Assembly: GCF_016786355.1 (NCBI RefSeq)
Contig: NZ_JADWYX010000078.1
Coordinates: forward strand, 1-44,215
Length of the DNA: 44,215 nucleotides
Direction: 5' to 3'
From: Frankia sp. AgB1.9
Lineage (GTDB): Bacteria; Actinomycetota; Actinomycetes; Frankiales; Frankiaceae
Shown here: in pieces, positions 16,112 to 22,912 of the stretch
How the letters are laid out: each line of letters starts with the position of its first letter
Position numbering within the stretch: position 1 is the stretch's first letter
Notes under the pieces: generated by a model
The model's input: the letters and a program-made list of their open reading frames with translations, nothing else
What the model was told of the DNA's origin: nothing
Database searches by the model: none
Translations under genes and position numbers: made by a program

Positions 16112-17746
16112 CTAACGGCCGGTGTAGTTCGGTGCCTCGACTGTCATCTGGATGTCGTGGGGGTGGCTCTCGATCAGCCCGGCGGTGGTGATCCGGACGA
16201 GCTGGCCGTGGTCCTGCAGGTGGCGGACGGTGGCGGCACCGGCGTAGCCCATGCCGGCGCGCAGCCCGCCGACGAGCTGGTGGGCGACGGCGGCCAGCGA
16301 GCCACGGTAGGGCACCTGGCCCTCGATGCCCTCGGGGACGAGCTTGTCGTCCGAGAGCACGTCGTCCTGGAAGTACCTGTCCTTGGAGTACGAACGCGCG
16401 CCACCCCGGCTGCGCATCGCGCCGAGCGAGCCCATGCCGCGGTAGGCCTTGTACTGCTTGCCGTTGATGAAGATCAGCTCGCCCGGGCTCTCGTCGACGC
16501 CCGCCAGCAGACTGCCGAGCATGACGGTGTCCGCGCCCACGGTCAGCGCCTTGGCGATGTCGCCCGAGTGCTGCAGGCCGCCGTCGCCGATCACCGGGAC
16601 GCCGTGCGGGCGCGCCGCGCGGGCCGCCTCGTAGATGGCGGTGACCTGGGGGACGCCGACGCCGGCGACGACTCGGGTGGTGCAGATCGAGCCGGGGCCC
16701 ACGCCGACCTTGACCGCGTCCGCGCCCGCGGCGACCAGCGTCGCGGCACCGGCCGCGGTGGCCACGTTGCCGCCGATGACGTCCAGCGGCCGACCGGCGA
16801 TGCCCCGCGGCCACTCCGCCTTGATCCGGCGCACCATCTCGGGCACCGCCCGCTGGTGGCCGTGCGCGGTGTCGACGACCAGAAAGTCCACGCCGGCGGA
16901 GACCAGCGCCTGGGCGCGCTTGAACGCGTCCTCACCGACGCCGATCGCGGCGCCCACCATGAGGCGGCCGTCGGCGTCCTTGGTGGCCAGCGGGTAGCGC
17001 TCCCGCTTGGTGAAGTCCTTGACGGTGATCAGCCCGCGCAGGCGGCCGCGGTCGTCCACGATCGGCAGCTTCTCGATCTTGTGCTGGCGCAGCAGCCGCA
17101 ACGCCTCGTCGCTGCTGACCCCGACCGGCGCGGTGATCAGCGGCATCGGCGTCATCACCTCGCGGACCGGGCGGGCGAAGTCGCGTTCGAACCGGATGTC
17201 GCGGTTGGTGACGATGCCCAGCAGCGTGCCGTCCTCGCCGGTGACCGGCACGCCCGAGATCCGGTAGCGGGCCATCATCGCGTTCGCCTCGTCGATGGAG
17301 GCGTCCGGGCCGCAGGTGATCGGGGCGCTGATCATGCCGGACTCGGACCGCTTCACCATGTCGACCTGCTGCGCCTGGTCCTCGACGGACAGGTTGCGGT
17401 GCAGCACCCCGACGCCGCCCTGGCGGGCCATCGCGATAGCCATCCGGTGCTCGGTCACGGTGTCCATCGCCGAGGAGACCAGCGGGATGGCCAGCCGGAT
17501 GTTGCGCGACAGCCAGGTCGACGTGTCGACCTCGGCCGGGACGACGTCCGAGGCCGCCGGCAGCAGCAGCACGTCGTCGTAGGTCAGGCCGAGCATCGCT
17601 AGTTTCGTCGCCGGCAGCGCCGTGCCGGCTGCCTGGTCGGCGAGGTCGGGGAGTCCGGTCGGTTCGGCGACGGGCTCGCTGACCGCTGCGGGCCGGGCCG
17701 ACGTCGAGGCCGCGATCGAGGTCGGGGTGGCGACGGGAGCGTCCAT
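16112..17746 (-). CDS. guaB: Inosine-5'-monophosphate dehydrogenase
   Basis: It oxidises IMP to XMP with NAD+, the committed step towards GMP. ATG at 17746 is chosen (GAAGG 4 bases upstream), giving 544 residues; the open frame runs further upstream without family similarity. The first 50 residues are a variable Ala/Pro-rich extension. The catalytic barrel starts at LGLTYDDVLLLPA (53-65). Two CBS domains are inserted at about 142-190 and 200-250, and the barrel resumes with GAAIGV. The catalytic Cys355 lies in GVGPGSICTTR. Motifs for substrate phosphate binding and the mobile flap (GMGSLGAMRSRGGARSY) are present. guaB3 follows immediately. CBS domains suggest allosteric control by purine nucleotides. 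Confidence 0.96.
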   Translation of the reverse strand: MDAPVATPTSIAASTSARPAAVSEPVAEPTGLPDLADQAAGTALPATKLAMLGLTYDDVLLLPAASDVVPAEVDTSTWLSRNIRLAIPLVSSAMDTVTEHRMAIAMARQGGVGVLHRNLSVEDQAQQVDMVKRSESGMISAPITCGPDASIDEANAMMARYRISGVPVTGEDGTLLGIVTNRDIRFERDFARPVREVMTPMPLITAPVGVSSDEALRLLRQHKIEKLPIVDDRGRLRGLITVKDFTKRERYPLATKDADGRLMVGAAIGVGEDAFKRAQALVSAGVDFLVVDTAHGHQRAVPEMVRRIKAEWPRGIAGRPLDVIGGNVATAAGAATLVAAGADAVKVGVGPGSICTTRVVAGVGVPQVTAIYEAARAARPHGVPVIGDGGLQHSGDIAKALTVGADTVMLGSLLAGVDESPGELIFINGKQYKAYRGMGSLGAMRSRGGARSYSKDRYFQDDVLSDDKLVPEGIEGQVPYRGSLAAVAHQLVGGLRAGMGYAGAATVRHLQDHGQLVRITTAGLIESHPHDIQMTVEAPNYTGR

Positions 17747-18042
17747 TGCACCTTCCGTTCGGGTTGCGCCGGCCGGCTGCGGGGTTCTTGGGAGACGGGG
17801 CGCTGGGAAACCCCGTACAGACATCATGACCCCTGCCGGGCCTGCCCACGCTCGTCGAGCCGGCAAGCCCACACCGTCATCGCGCGCAGACCCGCCTGAC
17901 CGGCCTCGCCCGGGCCGACATCTGCTGGAAACAACAGTGTGCCGGCGACGATGCCGGTCGAAAGGGTCAGCCACCCCACCATGTGGGCGTTGTCACCAAC
18001 GAGGCAGTCACTATCGAGGCGGTCACCAACGAGCGAAGGCGC
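17747..18042. other. Intergenic region upstream of guaB
   Basis: About 296 bases lie between guaB and the DUF5319-like gene, both on the minus strand. The guaB promoter is expected here, but no convincing -35/-10 pair was found. The 12-mer GTCACCAACGAG occurs twice about 31 bases apart (near 17991 and 18022), which may be an operator or chance. No protein is recognised. Confidence 0.3.
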
Positions 18043-18435
18043 TCAGGCCTCGGAGGCCTCCGAGGCCTCGCAGACGCCGTCCGCGTAGCCGCGGGCGTAG
18101 TCCCAGGAGACGTAGCAGCTCGGGTCAGGGGCGAACGCCGGCTCGTGCACCCGGGTCCTGCCCTCGTTGAGCAGATGGCGCAGGTTTCCGGTCAGCAGGT
18201 CCCAGTCGAAGTAGTGCGGCTCGGCGCAGCCCTCGCAGTCGACCACCAGCCCGCGGTAGCCACGCGGTTCCAGCAGGGTCCGGAACACGTCCAGATCGCC
18301 GAGCTCCGCGAGGACCTCCTCGCGTTCGTGGAGCGAGAGCGGCTCGAGCAGGTCGTCGCCCAGGTCGAGCTGGGCGAGCTCGGACGCCGGGTCCTCCGGA
18401 TCGTCCGCGAACGGGTCGATGGGCTCGTCGCTCAC
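18043..18435 (-). CDS. DUF5319-like conserved actinobacterial protein
   Basis: A 130-residue acidic soluble protein that starts MSDEPIDPFADDPEDPASEL. GTG at 18435 is chosen because homologues start at this motif and GGAG lies close upstream; the open frame extends to 18765 without conserved features. The core contains LVVDCEGCAEPHYFDWDLLTGNLRHLL, with a Cys67-x2-Cys70 pair, and further Cys107 and Cys122, which could bind a metal. Its position next to guaB and whiD matches Rv3412 next to guaB2 in M. tuberculosis. The family has no settled function. The last codons repeat Glu-Ala-Ser and are part of a 24-bp palindrome. Confidence 0.82.
   Translation of the reverse strand: MSDEPIDPFADDPEDPASELAQLDLGDDLLEPLSLHEREEVLAELGDLDVFRTLLEPRGYRGLVVDCEGCAEPHYFDWDLLTGNLRHLLNEGRTRVHEPAFAPDPSCYVSWDYARGYADGVCEASEASEA
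18045..18068 (-). terminator. 24-bp perfect palindrome overlapping the end of the DUF5319-like gene
   Basis: Bases 18045-18068 read the same on both strands, built from AGGCCTC repeats. The palindrome covers the last sense codons and touches the stop codon. It could act as a terminator or RNA-stabilising hairpin, although repeated Glu-Ala-Ser codons alone might also create it. Confidence 0.4.
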
Positions 18436-18874
18436 TCGCTCCACGCTACGCCCAGCGTGGGTCGGCCCACGGAGTGGTCGTGGATCCGGGGATGCCTGAA
18501 CCTTCGGGTGACTGTCCGGAGATGTCGTCCCGTTTTCCGGCGTCCTGGCCAACGTCCGGTTGTTCCTCCCATCGGGCCGAGAAATCGGCCCGACCAGCGC
18601 GAACTCCGACCGGCGGCCCCGGTTGCCTGCTCCGGCGGCGGGTAGCGCCCAAAGAGCTGACTGTTCCGCGCCCGTGGGGTGACGGCACGATTCCGGCTCC
18701 GCGACCGCGCCGGCGGGGGGCGTTCCCGCCCGGCGCGGCCGGCTCGGGCCGGGTGAATTTTTCAAGATCGAAAATGGGGTGGGCCGGCCTACGGTGTGCG
18801 GGCAACGCAGGTCGCCGCCGCGGCTCGACGGCCGAGGGGCGAACGCTGAGGGGCGAACGAGGGGGGCTCAGCCG
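18436..18874. other. Divergent control region between the DUF5319-like gene and whiD
   Basis: This 439-base stretch separates divergent genes. It contains an unusually A/T-rich patch at 18755-18775 (GAATTTTTCAAGATCGAAAA), the likely location of a whiD promoter or regulator site, with a short inverted repeat TTTTC/GAAAA. In M. tuberculosis the corresponding interval carries Rv3415c, sigD and rsdA. No sigma-factor or anti-sigma reading frame is visible here on either strand. Confidence 0.5.
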
Positions 18875-19252
18875 ATGACCGACGTCCGACGTCTGCCTGG
18901 ACCCGGCGCGGAGAAATGGGAGTGGCAGTTGCACGGCGCCTGCCGGGGGGAGAGCACCGAGCTGTTCTTCCATCCGGAGGGGGAGCGTGGCCCGGCCCGG
19001 GCGGCTCGTGAGGCGGCCGCGAAGGCCATCTGTGCGCGCTGTTCGGTGATCAAGGAATGTGGTGAGCACGCGTTGTCCGCCCGCGAGCCCTACGGGGTCT
19101 GGGGCGGGATGAGCGAGTCCGAGCGGGAGGCGATCCTGACTGGCCGGACCCGTCGTGGCGGGGCGCGGCAGACCAGTGTGCCGGTGGGGCACGTCGCGAA
19201 CCCGGCGGCCGACGCCGTCGACGCCTACCGGCAGGCACCCGTCGTCGCCTGA
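18875..19252 (+). CDS. whiD: WhiB-family iron-sulphur transcription factor, WhiD/WhiB3 type
   Basis: A 125-residue Wbl protein. Cys23, Cys53, Cys56 and Cys62 give the C-Xn-C-X2-C-X5-C pattern that binds a 4Fe-4S cluster and couples it to SigA region 4. The GVWGG turn is at 74-78, followed by a basic C-terminal tail (TGRTRRGGARQ) for DNA contact. The N-terminal LPGPGAEKWEWQLHGACRG and FFHPEGERG match WhiD of Streptomyces and WhiB3 of M. tuberculosis rather than WhiB1. ATG at 18875 has a GGGGGG-rich Shine-Dalgarno about 9 bases upstream. It lies beside groEL, as in M. tuberculosis. Likely a redox- or NO-responsive developmental or stress regulator; the targets here are unknown. Confidence 0.94.
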   Translation: MTDVRRLPGPGAEKWEWQLHGACRGESTELFFHPEGERGPARAAREAAAKAICARCSVIKECGEHALSAREPYGVWGGMSESEREAILTGRTRRGGARQTSVPVGHVANPAADAVDAYRQAPVVA

Positions 19253-19256
19253 GCGG

Positions 19257-19392
19257 GGCTGGCGGTGCCAGATCGCGGGGGCCGGCGGTGTCGGTGGCAG
19301 AGGGCCGGCGGTGGCAGGTGCCGGGGGCCGGCGGTGGCCAGATGCCGGGGGCCGGCGGTGGCCCAGATGCCGACATCGCGGGGCCGGCGGCC
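19257..19392. repeat. Tandem minisatellite, about 23-bp unit, 5-6 copies
   Basis: The core GGCCGGCGGTG recurs at 19280, 19303, 19326 and 19350. A variant copy GGCTGGCGGTG lies at 19258 and a partial copy at about 19382. Spacing is 22-24 bases, and the unit approximates core + GCAGATGCCGGG. It lies between the whiD stop and the groEL terminator and is not in a recognised gene. Copy number may vary between strains. Confidence 0.85.
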
Positions 19393-19487
19393 GGCTCACC
19401 CGCGATGGGTGCGCCGACGCTGCACATGGTGAGAGGCTGGTAATGCTCAGTAATCGTGGCTAGGGTGGCCGGTTGCCCAGGCAACGA

Positions 19488-19525
19488 AAGAGCCCGGTCG
19501 GTGCTGGTGCACCGGCCGGGCTCTT
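19488..19525 (-). terminator. groEL terminator, 17-bp stem
   Basis: The arms at 19488-19504 and 19509-19525 pair over 17 bases with one mismatch that becomes a G-U wobble; the loop is TGGT. On the minus strand the stem ends in CTCTTTCG, a short T-rich run. It begins 20 bases past the groEL stop. It may also stop transcription from the convergent whiD. Confidence 0.85.
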
Positions 19526-19544
19526 CTCGTTCCGCGGTGCCTGC

Positions 19545-21182
19545 CTAGAAGCCAGGCCCGTGGCTGTGGCCGTGACCGTGGCCGTGCCCGGCCGCGGCGG
19601 GGGCCGCCTCGGCCGGCTTCTCCACGACGAGGACCTCGGTGGTCAGCAGCAGCGCCGTGATCGACGCGGCGTTCGCGACGGCCGACCGGGTGACCTTGAC
19701 CGGGTCGATGACCCCGTCGGCGATCAGGTCGCCATAGGTCAGGGTGGCCGCGTTGAAGCCGTGGTTGACCGGCTGCTCGGAGACCTTGGACACGACGACC
19801 GGGCCGTCGAGACCGGCGTTGCGGGCGATCCAGTGCAGCGGCGCGGACAGCGCGGACCGCACCAGCCGAACCCCGGACCGCTCGTCACCGGTCTTGCCCA
19901 GGTCGCCGTCCAGCGCGCTGGCGACGTGCACGAGCGCGGAGCCGCCACCGGCGACCACACCCTCGTCGATCGCCGCCTTGGTGGCGGAGACCGCGTCCTC
20001 CAGACGGTGCTTCTTCTCCTTGAGCTCGACCTCGGTGGCCGCGCCGACCCGGATGACCGCGACGCCGCCGGCGAGCTTCGCCAGCCGCTCCTGCAGCTTC
20101 TCCTTGTCCCAGTCGGAGTCGGAGGCCTCGATCTCGGCCCGGATCTGCTTGACCCGTGCGGAGACCGACTCGGTGTCGCCCGCGCCGTCGACCAGCGTGG
20201 TGGTGTCCTTGTCGACGACGACCCGGCGGATCCGGCCGAGGTCGGCGAGGGTGGCCGCGTCGAGCTTGAGGCCGACCTCCTCGGCGATGACCTGGCCGCC
20301 GGTGAGCACGGCGAGGTCCTGCAGCATCGCCTTGCGGCGGTCACCGAAGCCCGGCGCCTTGACCGCGACGACCTGGAAGGTCTTGCGCATCGCGTTGACG
20401 ACCAGGGTCGACAGCGCCTCGCCGTCGATGTCCTCGGCGATGATCAGCAGCGGCTTGCGCTCCTGCACCACCAGCTCGAGCACCGGCAGCAGGTCGTTGA
20501 GCGCGCCGATCTTGCCCGGGTGCAGCAGCACGAAGGCGTCCTCGAGGACGGCCTCCATCCGCTCCTGGTCGGTGACGAAGTACGGGGAGATGTAGCCCTT
20601 GTCGAACTGCATCCCCTCGGTCAGCTCGAGCTCCAGACCCATGGTCTGGCTCTCCTCGATGGTGATGACACCATCCTTGCCGATCTTGTCGATCGCCTCG
20701 GCGATGAGCTCCCCGACCTGGGTGTCCTGGGCGGAGATCGCGGCGACCTGGGCGATCGTCTCCTTCGAGCTGACCTCGATGGCCGCGTCGAGCAGCGCCT
20801 GGGAGACCGCCTCGACGGCCGCCTCGATGCCGTGCTTGAGCGACACCGGGGCCGCGCCGGCGGTGACCTCCTTGAGGCCCTGGCGGACCATGGCCTGGGC
20901 CAGCACCGTCGCCGTCGTCGTACCGTCGCCGGCGACGTCGTTGGTCTTGGTCGCGACCTCCTTGACGAGCTGGGCGCCAAGGTTCTCGTGCGGGTTGGTC
21001 AGCTCGACCTCACGGGCGATGGTCACGCCGTCGTTCGTGATGGTGGGAGCGCCGTAGGACTTGTCGAGGACGACGTTGCGCCCGCGCGGGCCGAGGGTCA
21101 CCTTGACCGTGTCGGCCAGCGTGTTCACCCCGTGCTCGAGCGCGTGGCGCGCGTCCTCGCGAAATGTGAGGATCTTGCTCAT
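19545..21182 (-). CDS. groEL: 60-kDa chaperonin GroEL with His-rich tail (GroEL1 type)
   Basis: The ATP-dependent protein-folding chaperonin, 545 residues. The apical, intermediate and equatorial domains are complete, including VTLGPRGRNVVLDKSYGAP and the ATP-binding GDGTTTATVLAQAM. The C-terminal tail is APAAAGHGHGHGHSHGPGF instead of the Gly-Met repeats typical of GroEL. Such His-rich tails mark actinobacterial GroEL1, which sits with groES and in mycobacteria has specialised roles. The tail could bind metal ions. ATG at 21182 is preceded by GGAGGAA about 11 bases upstream. It lies 107 bases downstream of groES with a 16-bp inverted repeat between them. Confidence 0.95.
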   Translation of the reverse strand: MSKILTFREDARHALEHGVNTLADTVKVTLGPRGRNVVLDKSYGAPTITNDGVTIAREVELTNPHENLGAQLVKEVATKTNDVAGDGTTTATVLAQAMVRQGLKEVTAGAAPVSLKHGIEAAVEAVSQALLDAAIEVSSKETIAQVAAISAQDTQVGELIAEAIDKIGKDGVITIEESQTMGLELELTEGMQFDKGYISPYFVTDQERMEAVLEDAFVLLHPGKIGALNDLLPVLELVVQERKPLLIIAEDIDGEALSTLVVNAMRKTFQVVAVKAPGFGDRRKAMLQDLAVLTGGQVIAEEVGLKLDAATLADLGRIRRVVVDKDTTTLVDGAGDTESVSARVKQIRAEIEASDSDWDKEKLQERLAKLAGGVAVIRVGAATEVELKEKKHRLEDAVSATKAAIDEGVVAGGGSALVHVASALDGDLGKTGDERSGVRLVRSALSAPLHWIARNAGLDGPVVVSKVSEQPVNHGFNAATLTYGDLIADGVIDPVKVTRSAVANAASITALLLTTEVLVVEKPAEAAPAAAGHGHGHGHSHGPGF

Positions 21183-21227
21183 GTGGTTGCGGTTCCTCCC
21201 GCTGCCGGTCCCCGGCAGAACGCCGAA

Positions 21228-21281
21228 GGGCGTATCCCGGGCGCGATGCCGACATTGTCGGAACCCGCCCGGGATACGCCC
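21228..21281 (-). repeat. 16-bp inverted repeat between groES and groEL
   Basis: The arms 21228-21243 and 21266-21281 (core GGCGTATCCCGGGC) are perfect complements enclosing a 22-base loop. The loop itself contains the small palindrome-like CCGACATTGTCGG. The repeat begins 9 bases after groES ends. It may be an attenuator or processing stem that sets the groES to groEL ratio. A second small hairpin (CTGCCGG/CCGGCAG, 21202-21218) lies nearer groEL. Confidence 0.7.
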
Positions 21282-21289
21282 AGGCCGAA

Positions 21290-21595
21290 CTACTTCTCGA
21301 TGATCGCGAGGACGTCGCGGGCCGAGAGGACGAGGTACTCCTCGCCGGCGTACTTGACCTCGGTGCCGCCGTACTTGCTGTACAGCACGACGTCGCCGAC
21401 CTTGACGTCGAGCGGGACGCGCTTGCCGTCCTCGAACCGGCCCGGGCCCACCGCGAGAACCTTGCCCTCCTGGGGCTTCTCCTTGGCGGTGTCCGGGATC
21501 ACGATGCCCGAGGCGGTCGTGGTCTCAGCATCCGACGGCTGGACGACGATCCGGTCCTCGAGAGGCTTGATGGCAACCTTGGTGGCGGTCGTCAC
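21290..21595 (-). CDS. groES: 10-kDa co-chaperonin GroES
   Basis: A 101-residue co-chaperonin that caps GroEL. The family body is complete: KPLEDRIVVQPSDAE, the mobile loop TTASGIVIPDTAKEKPQEGKV, the roof-loop segment, and the end VLSARDVLAIIEK. GTG at 21595 is chosen because GGAGG lies 6 bases upstream; the open frame reaches 21688 but would include the CIRCE region. It is the first gene of the groES-groEL operon, controlled by the CIRCE element and promoter at 21676-21728. Confidence 0.96.
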   Translation of the reverse strand: MTTATKVAIKPLEDRIVVQPSDAETTTASGIVIPDTAKEKPQEGKVLAVGPGRFEDGKRVPLDVKVGDVVLYSKYGGTEVKYAGEEYLVLSARDVLAIIEK

Positions 21596-21675
21596 GATCG
21601 ACCTCCCCTTCCTACGCTGGATGAGAGAGCGACCCTGGCAACCTGCCGCCGCGGGTGAACAGGCGCCGTATGTCG

Positions 21676-21702
21676 CTGGCACTCTCACGTGCCGAGTGCC
21701 AA
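21676..21702 (-). promoter_or_regulatory. CIRCE operator (HrcA-binding site)
   Basis: On the minus strand the site reads TTGGCACTC, nine bases, GAGTGCCAG, against the consensus TTAGCACTC-N9-GAGTGCTAA. The arms are 21694-21702 and 21676-21684. It lies about 80 bases upstream of the groES start. It overlaps the proposed -10 hexamer, so HrcA binding would block RNA polymerase; heat shock would relieve this. Confidence 0.93.
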
Positions 21703-21728
21703 CTTAGCATTAGTGTCGCACTCGTCAA
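21701..21728 (-). promoter_or_regulatory. groES-groEL promoter
   Basis: On the minus strand, TTGACG (21728-21723) and TAAGTT (21706-21701) are separated by 16 bases, a plausible housekeeping sigma -35/-10 pair. The -10 element overlaps the upstream arm of CIRCE by two bases, the arrangement expected for HrcA repression. Confidence 0.7.
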
Positions 21729-21861
21729 CCGACCCGGTCGGATCAGTGGCTGTGGGGCGGGCGCTTGTCCAGGGTCGGGACCTGGGGTGCGTTTCGTCCG
21801 GTTCGGGCGCCAGGGCGCCCTCCCGATTCGTCTGGGTTCGCCGGTTAGGTGACCGGTTGAG

Positions 21862-22788
21862 CTAGAGGTTCGACGTTGCTGAGCGCCGGTCGGGGGGCGA
21901 GTCGTGGCCCGCGTGTCGCGCCGGGGGGTGGCTGGCGGGCTGGTCCAGCCACGTGAGGGGGCCGTCGAGGTCGGCGAGGGCCGCGGCGATGCCGTGGGCG
22001 ACGTCGCCGTTGAACGGGAGCGAGTGGTGGCCGAGGCCGGGCACCGTGACGTTCAGGCCGACGAGATCGGGATGGTTCAGTGCCGCCGACTCGGGCCGCA
22101 CGACCGAGTCCAGCCCGCCGCCGATCGAGAGGAACCGGGTGCCGCAGCTGGACGCGGGCTCGGCCAGCTCCGTCAGCAGCGGCGAGCCCGGCCGCAGCGA
22201 CGCGACCAGCCGGTACGGGACCACCCGGGGCACCAGGTGGGCCAGCCGGGTGCCGCCGTGCGGGGTGCCCAGGGTGACCAGCGTGTGCACGCGCTCGTCG
22301 CCGGCCAGCCGTTGGACGTAATAGCGGGCGACCAGCCCGCCGAGCGAGTGGGCGACGACGTGGACCTGCTGGTAGCCGGTCCGTCCGCAGATCTCGGTGA
22401 CGGTGACCGCGAGCATCCGCGCGGCGGTCGGCACGTCGATGGCGTACAGCGGCAGGTTGACCGTCTCGACGTGGCCGAACCCGCGGCGGCGCAGCGTGCG
22501 CTGCAGCCGGGCGAAGATCGAACGGTTGTCGACCAGCCCGTGCACCAGCAGGATCGGCATTCCGGCCGCGGCCGGATGGCCGATCAACAGGCCGCGTTGC
22601 AGCGGCGCCAGCCCGGCCAGGCTGTAGCGGTCCGCGGCCGGCGCGCGGCCCGCCCGGACCCCCGCTGGGTAGAAGGCCACGTGGGTGGCGAGGCTGGCCG
22701 CCTCGGTGACCAGCCCCAGCATGGTCGCCGGTGCCGCCCCGACCCGCCGCGTCAGCGCCCGGCCGACGTCGAAGGGCGCGGTCGCCAC
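21862..22788 (-). CDS. Lipase/acyltransferase-like alpha/beta hydrolase
   Basis: A 308-residue protein of the alpha/beta-hydrolase fold. The oxyanion-hole segment is ILLVHGLVDN (about 80-88). The nucleophile elbow AHSLGG contains Ser148, and THE LGTPHGGT segment that follows is typical of triacylglycerol lipases. Asp227 (GGGLDSVV) and His254/His255 (GLGHHS) complete a likely triad. No clear signal peptide is seen, so it may be cytoplasmic or membrane-associated through the hydrophobic N-terminal stretch (LGLVTEAASLATHVAFYPAG). GTG at 22788 is the only usual start; no good Shine-Dalgarno precedes it. The substrate is unknown. Confidence 0.82.
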   Translation of the reverse strand: MATAPFDVGRALTRRVGAAPATMLGLVTEAASLATHVAFYPAGVRAGRAPAADRYSLAGLAPLQRGLLIGHPAAAGMPILLVHGLVDNRSIFARLQRTLRRRGFGHVETVNLPLYAIDVPTAARMLAVTVTEICGRTGYQQVHVVAHSLGGLVARYYVQRLAGDERVHTLVTLGTPHGGTRLAHLVPRVVPYRLVASLRPGSPLLTELAEPASSCGTRFLSIGGGLDSVVRPESAALNHPDLVGLNVTVPGLGHHSLPFNGDVAHGIAAALADLDGPLTWLDQPASHPPARHAGHDSPPDRRSATSNL

Positions 22789-22912
22789 GTCCCGGGTGGC
22801 CCGCCCGGCGGCGTTGCCCAGGTGCCCTAGCTGGTTGCGCAGTCGGATGGCGATGACCGGAGATCACTTTCTGGCCAGGGGCGGAGCCGGTGTGCTGGTT
22901 GGGGACGTCAGG

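Noticed and set aside
19257..19392. Minisatellite as a CRISPR array
   Set aside because: The unit and period of about 23 bases leave no spacers, and no cas genes are present.
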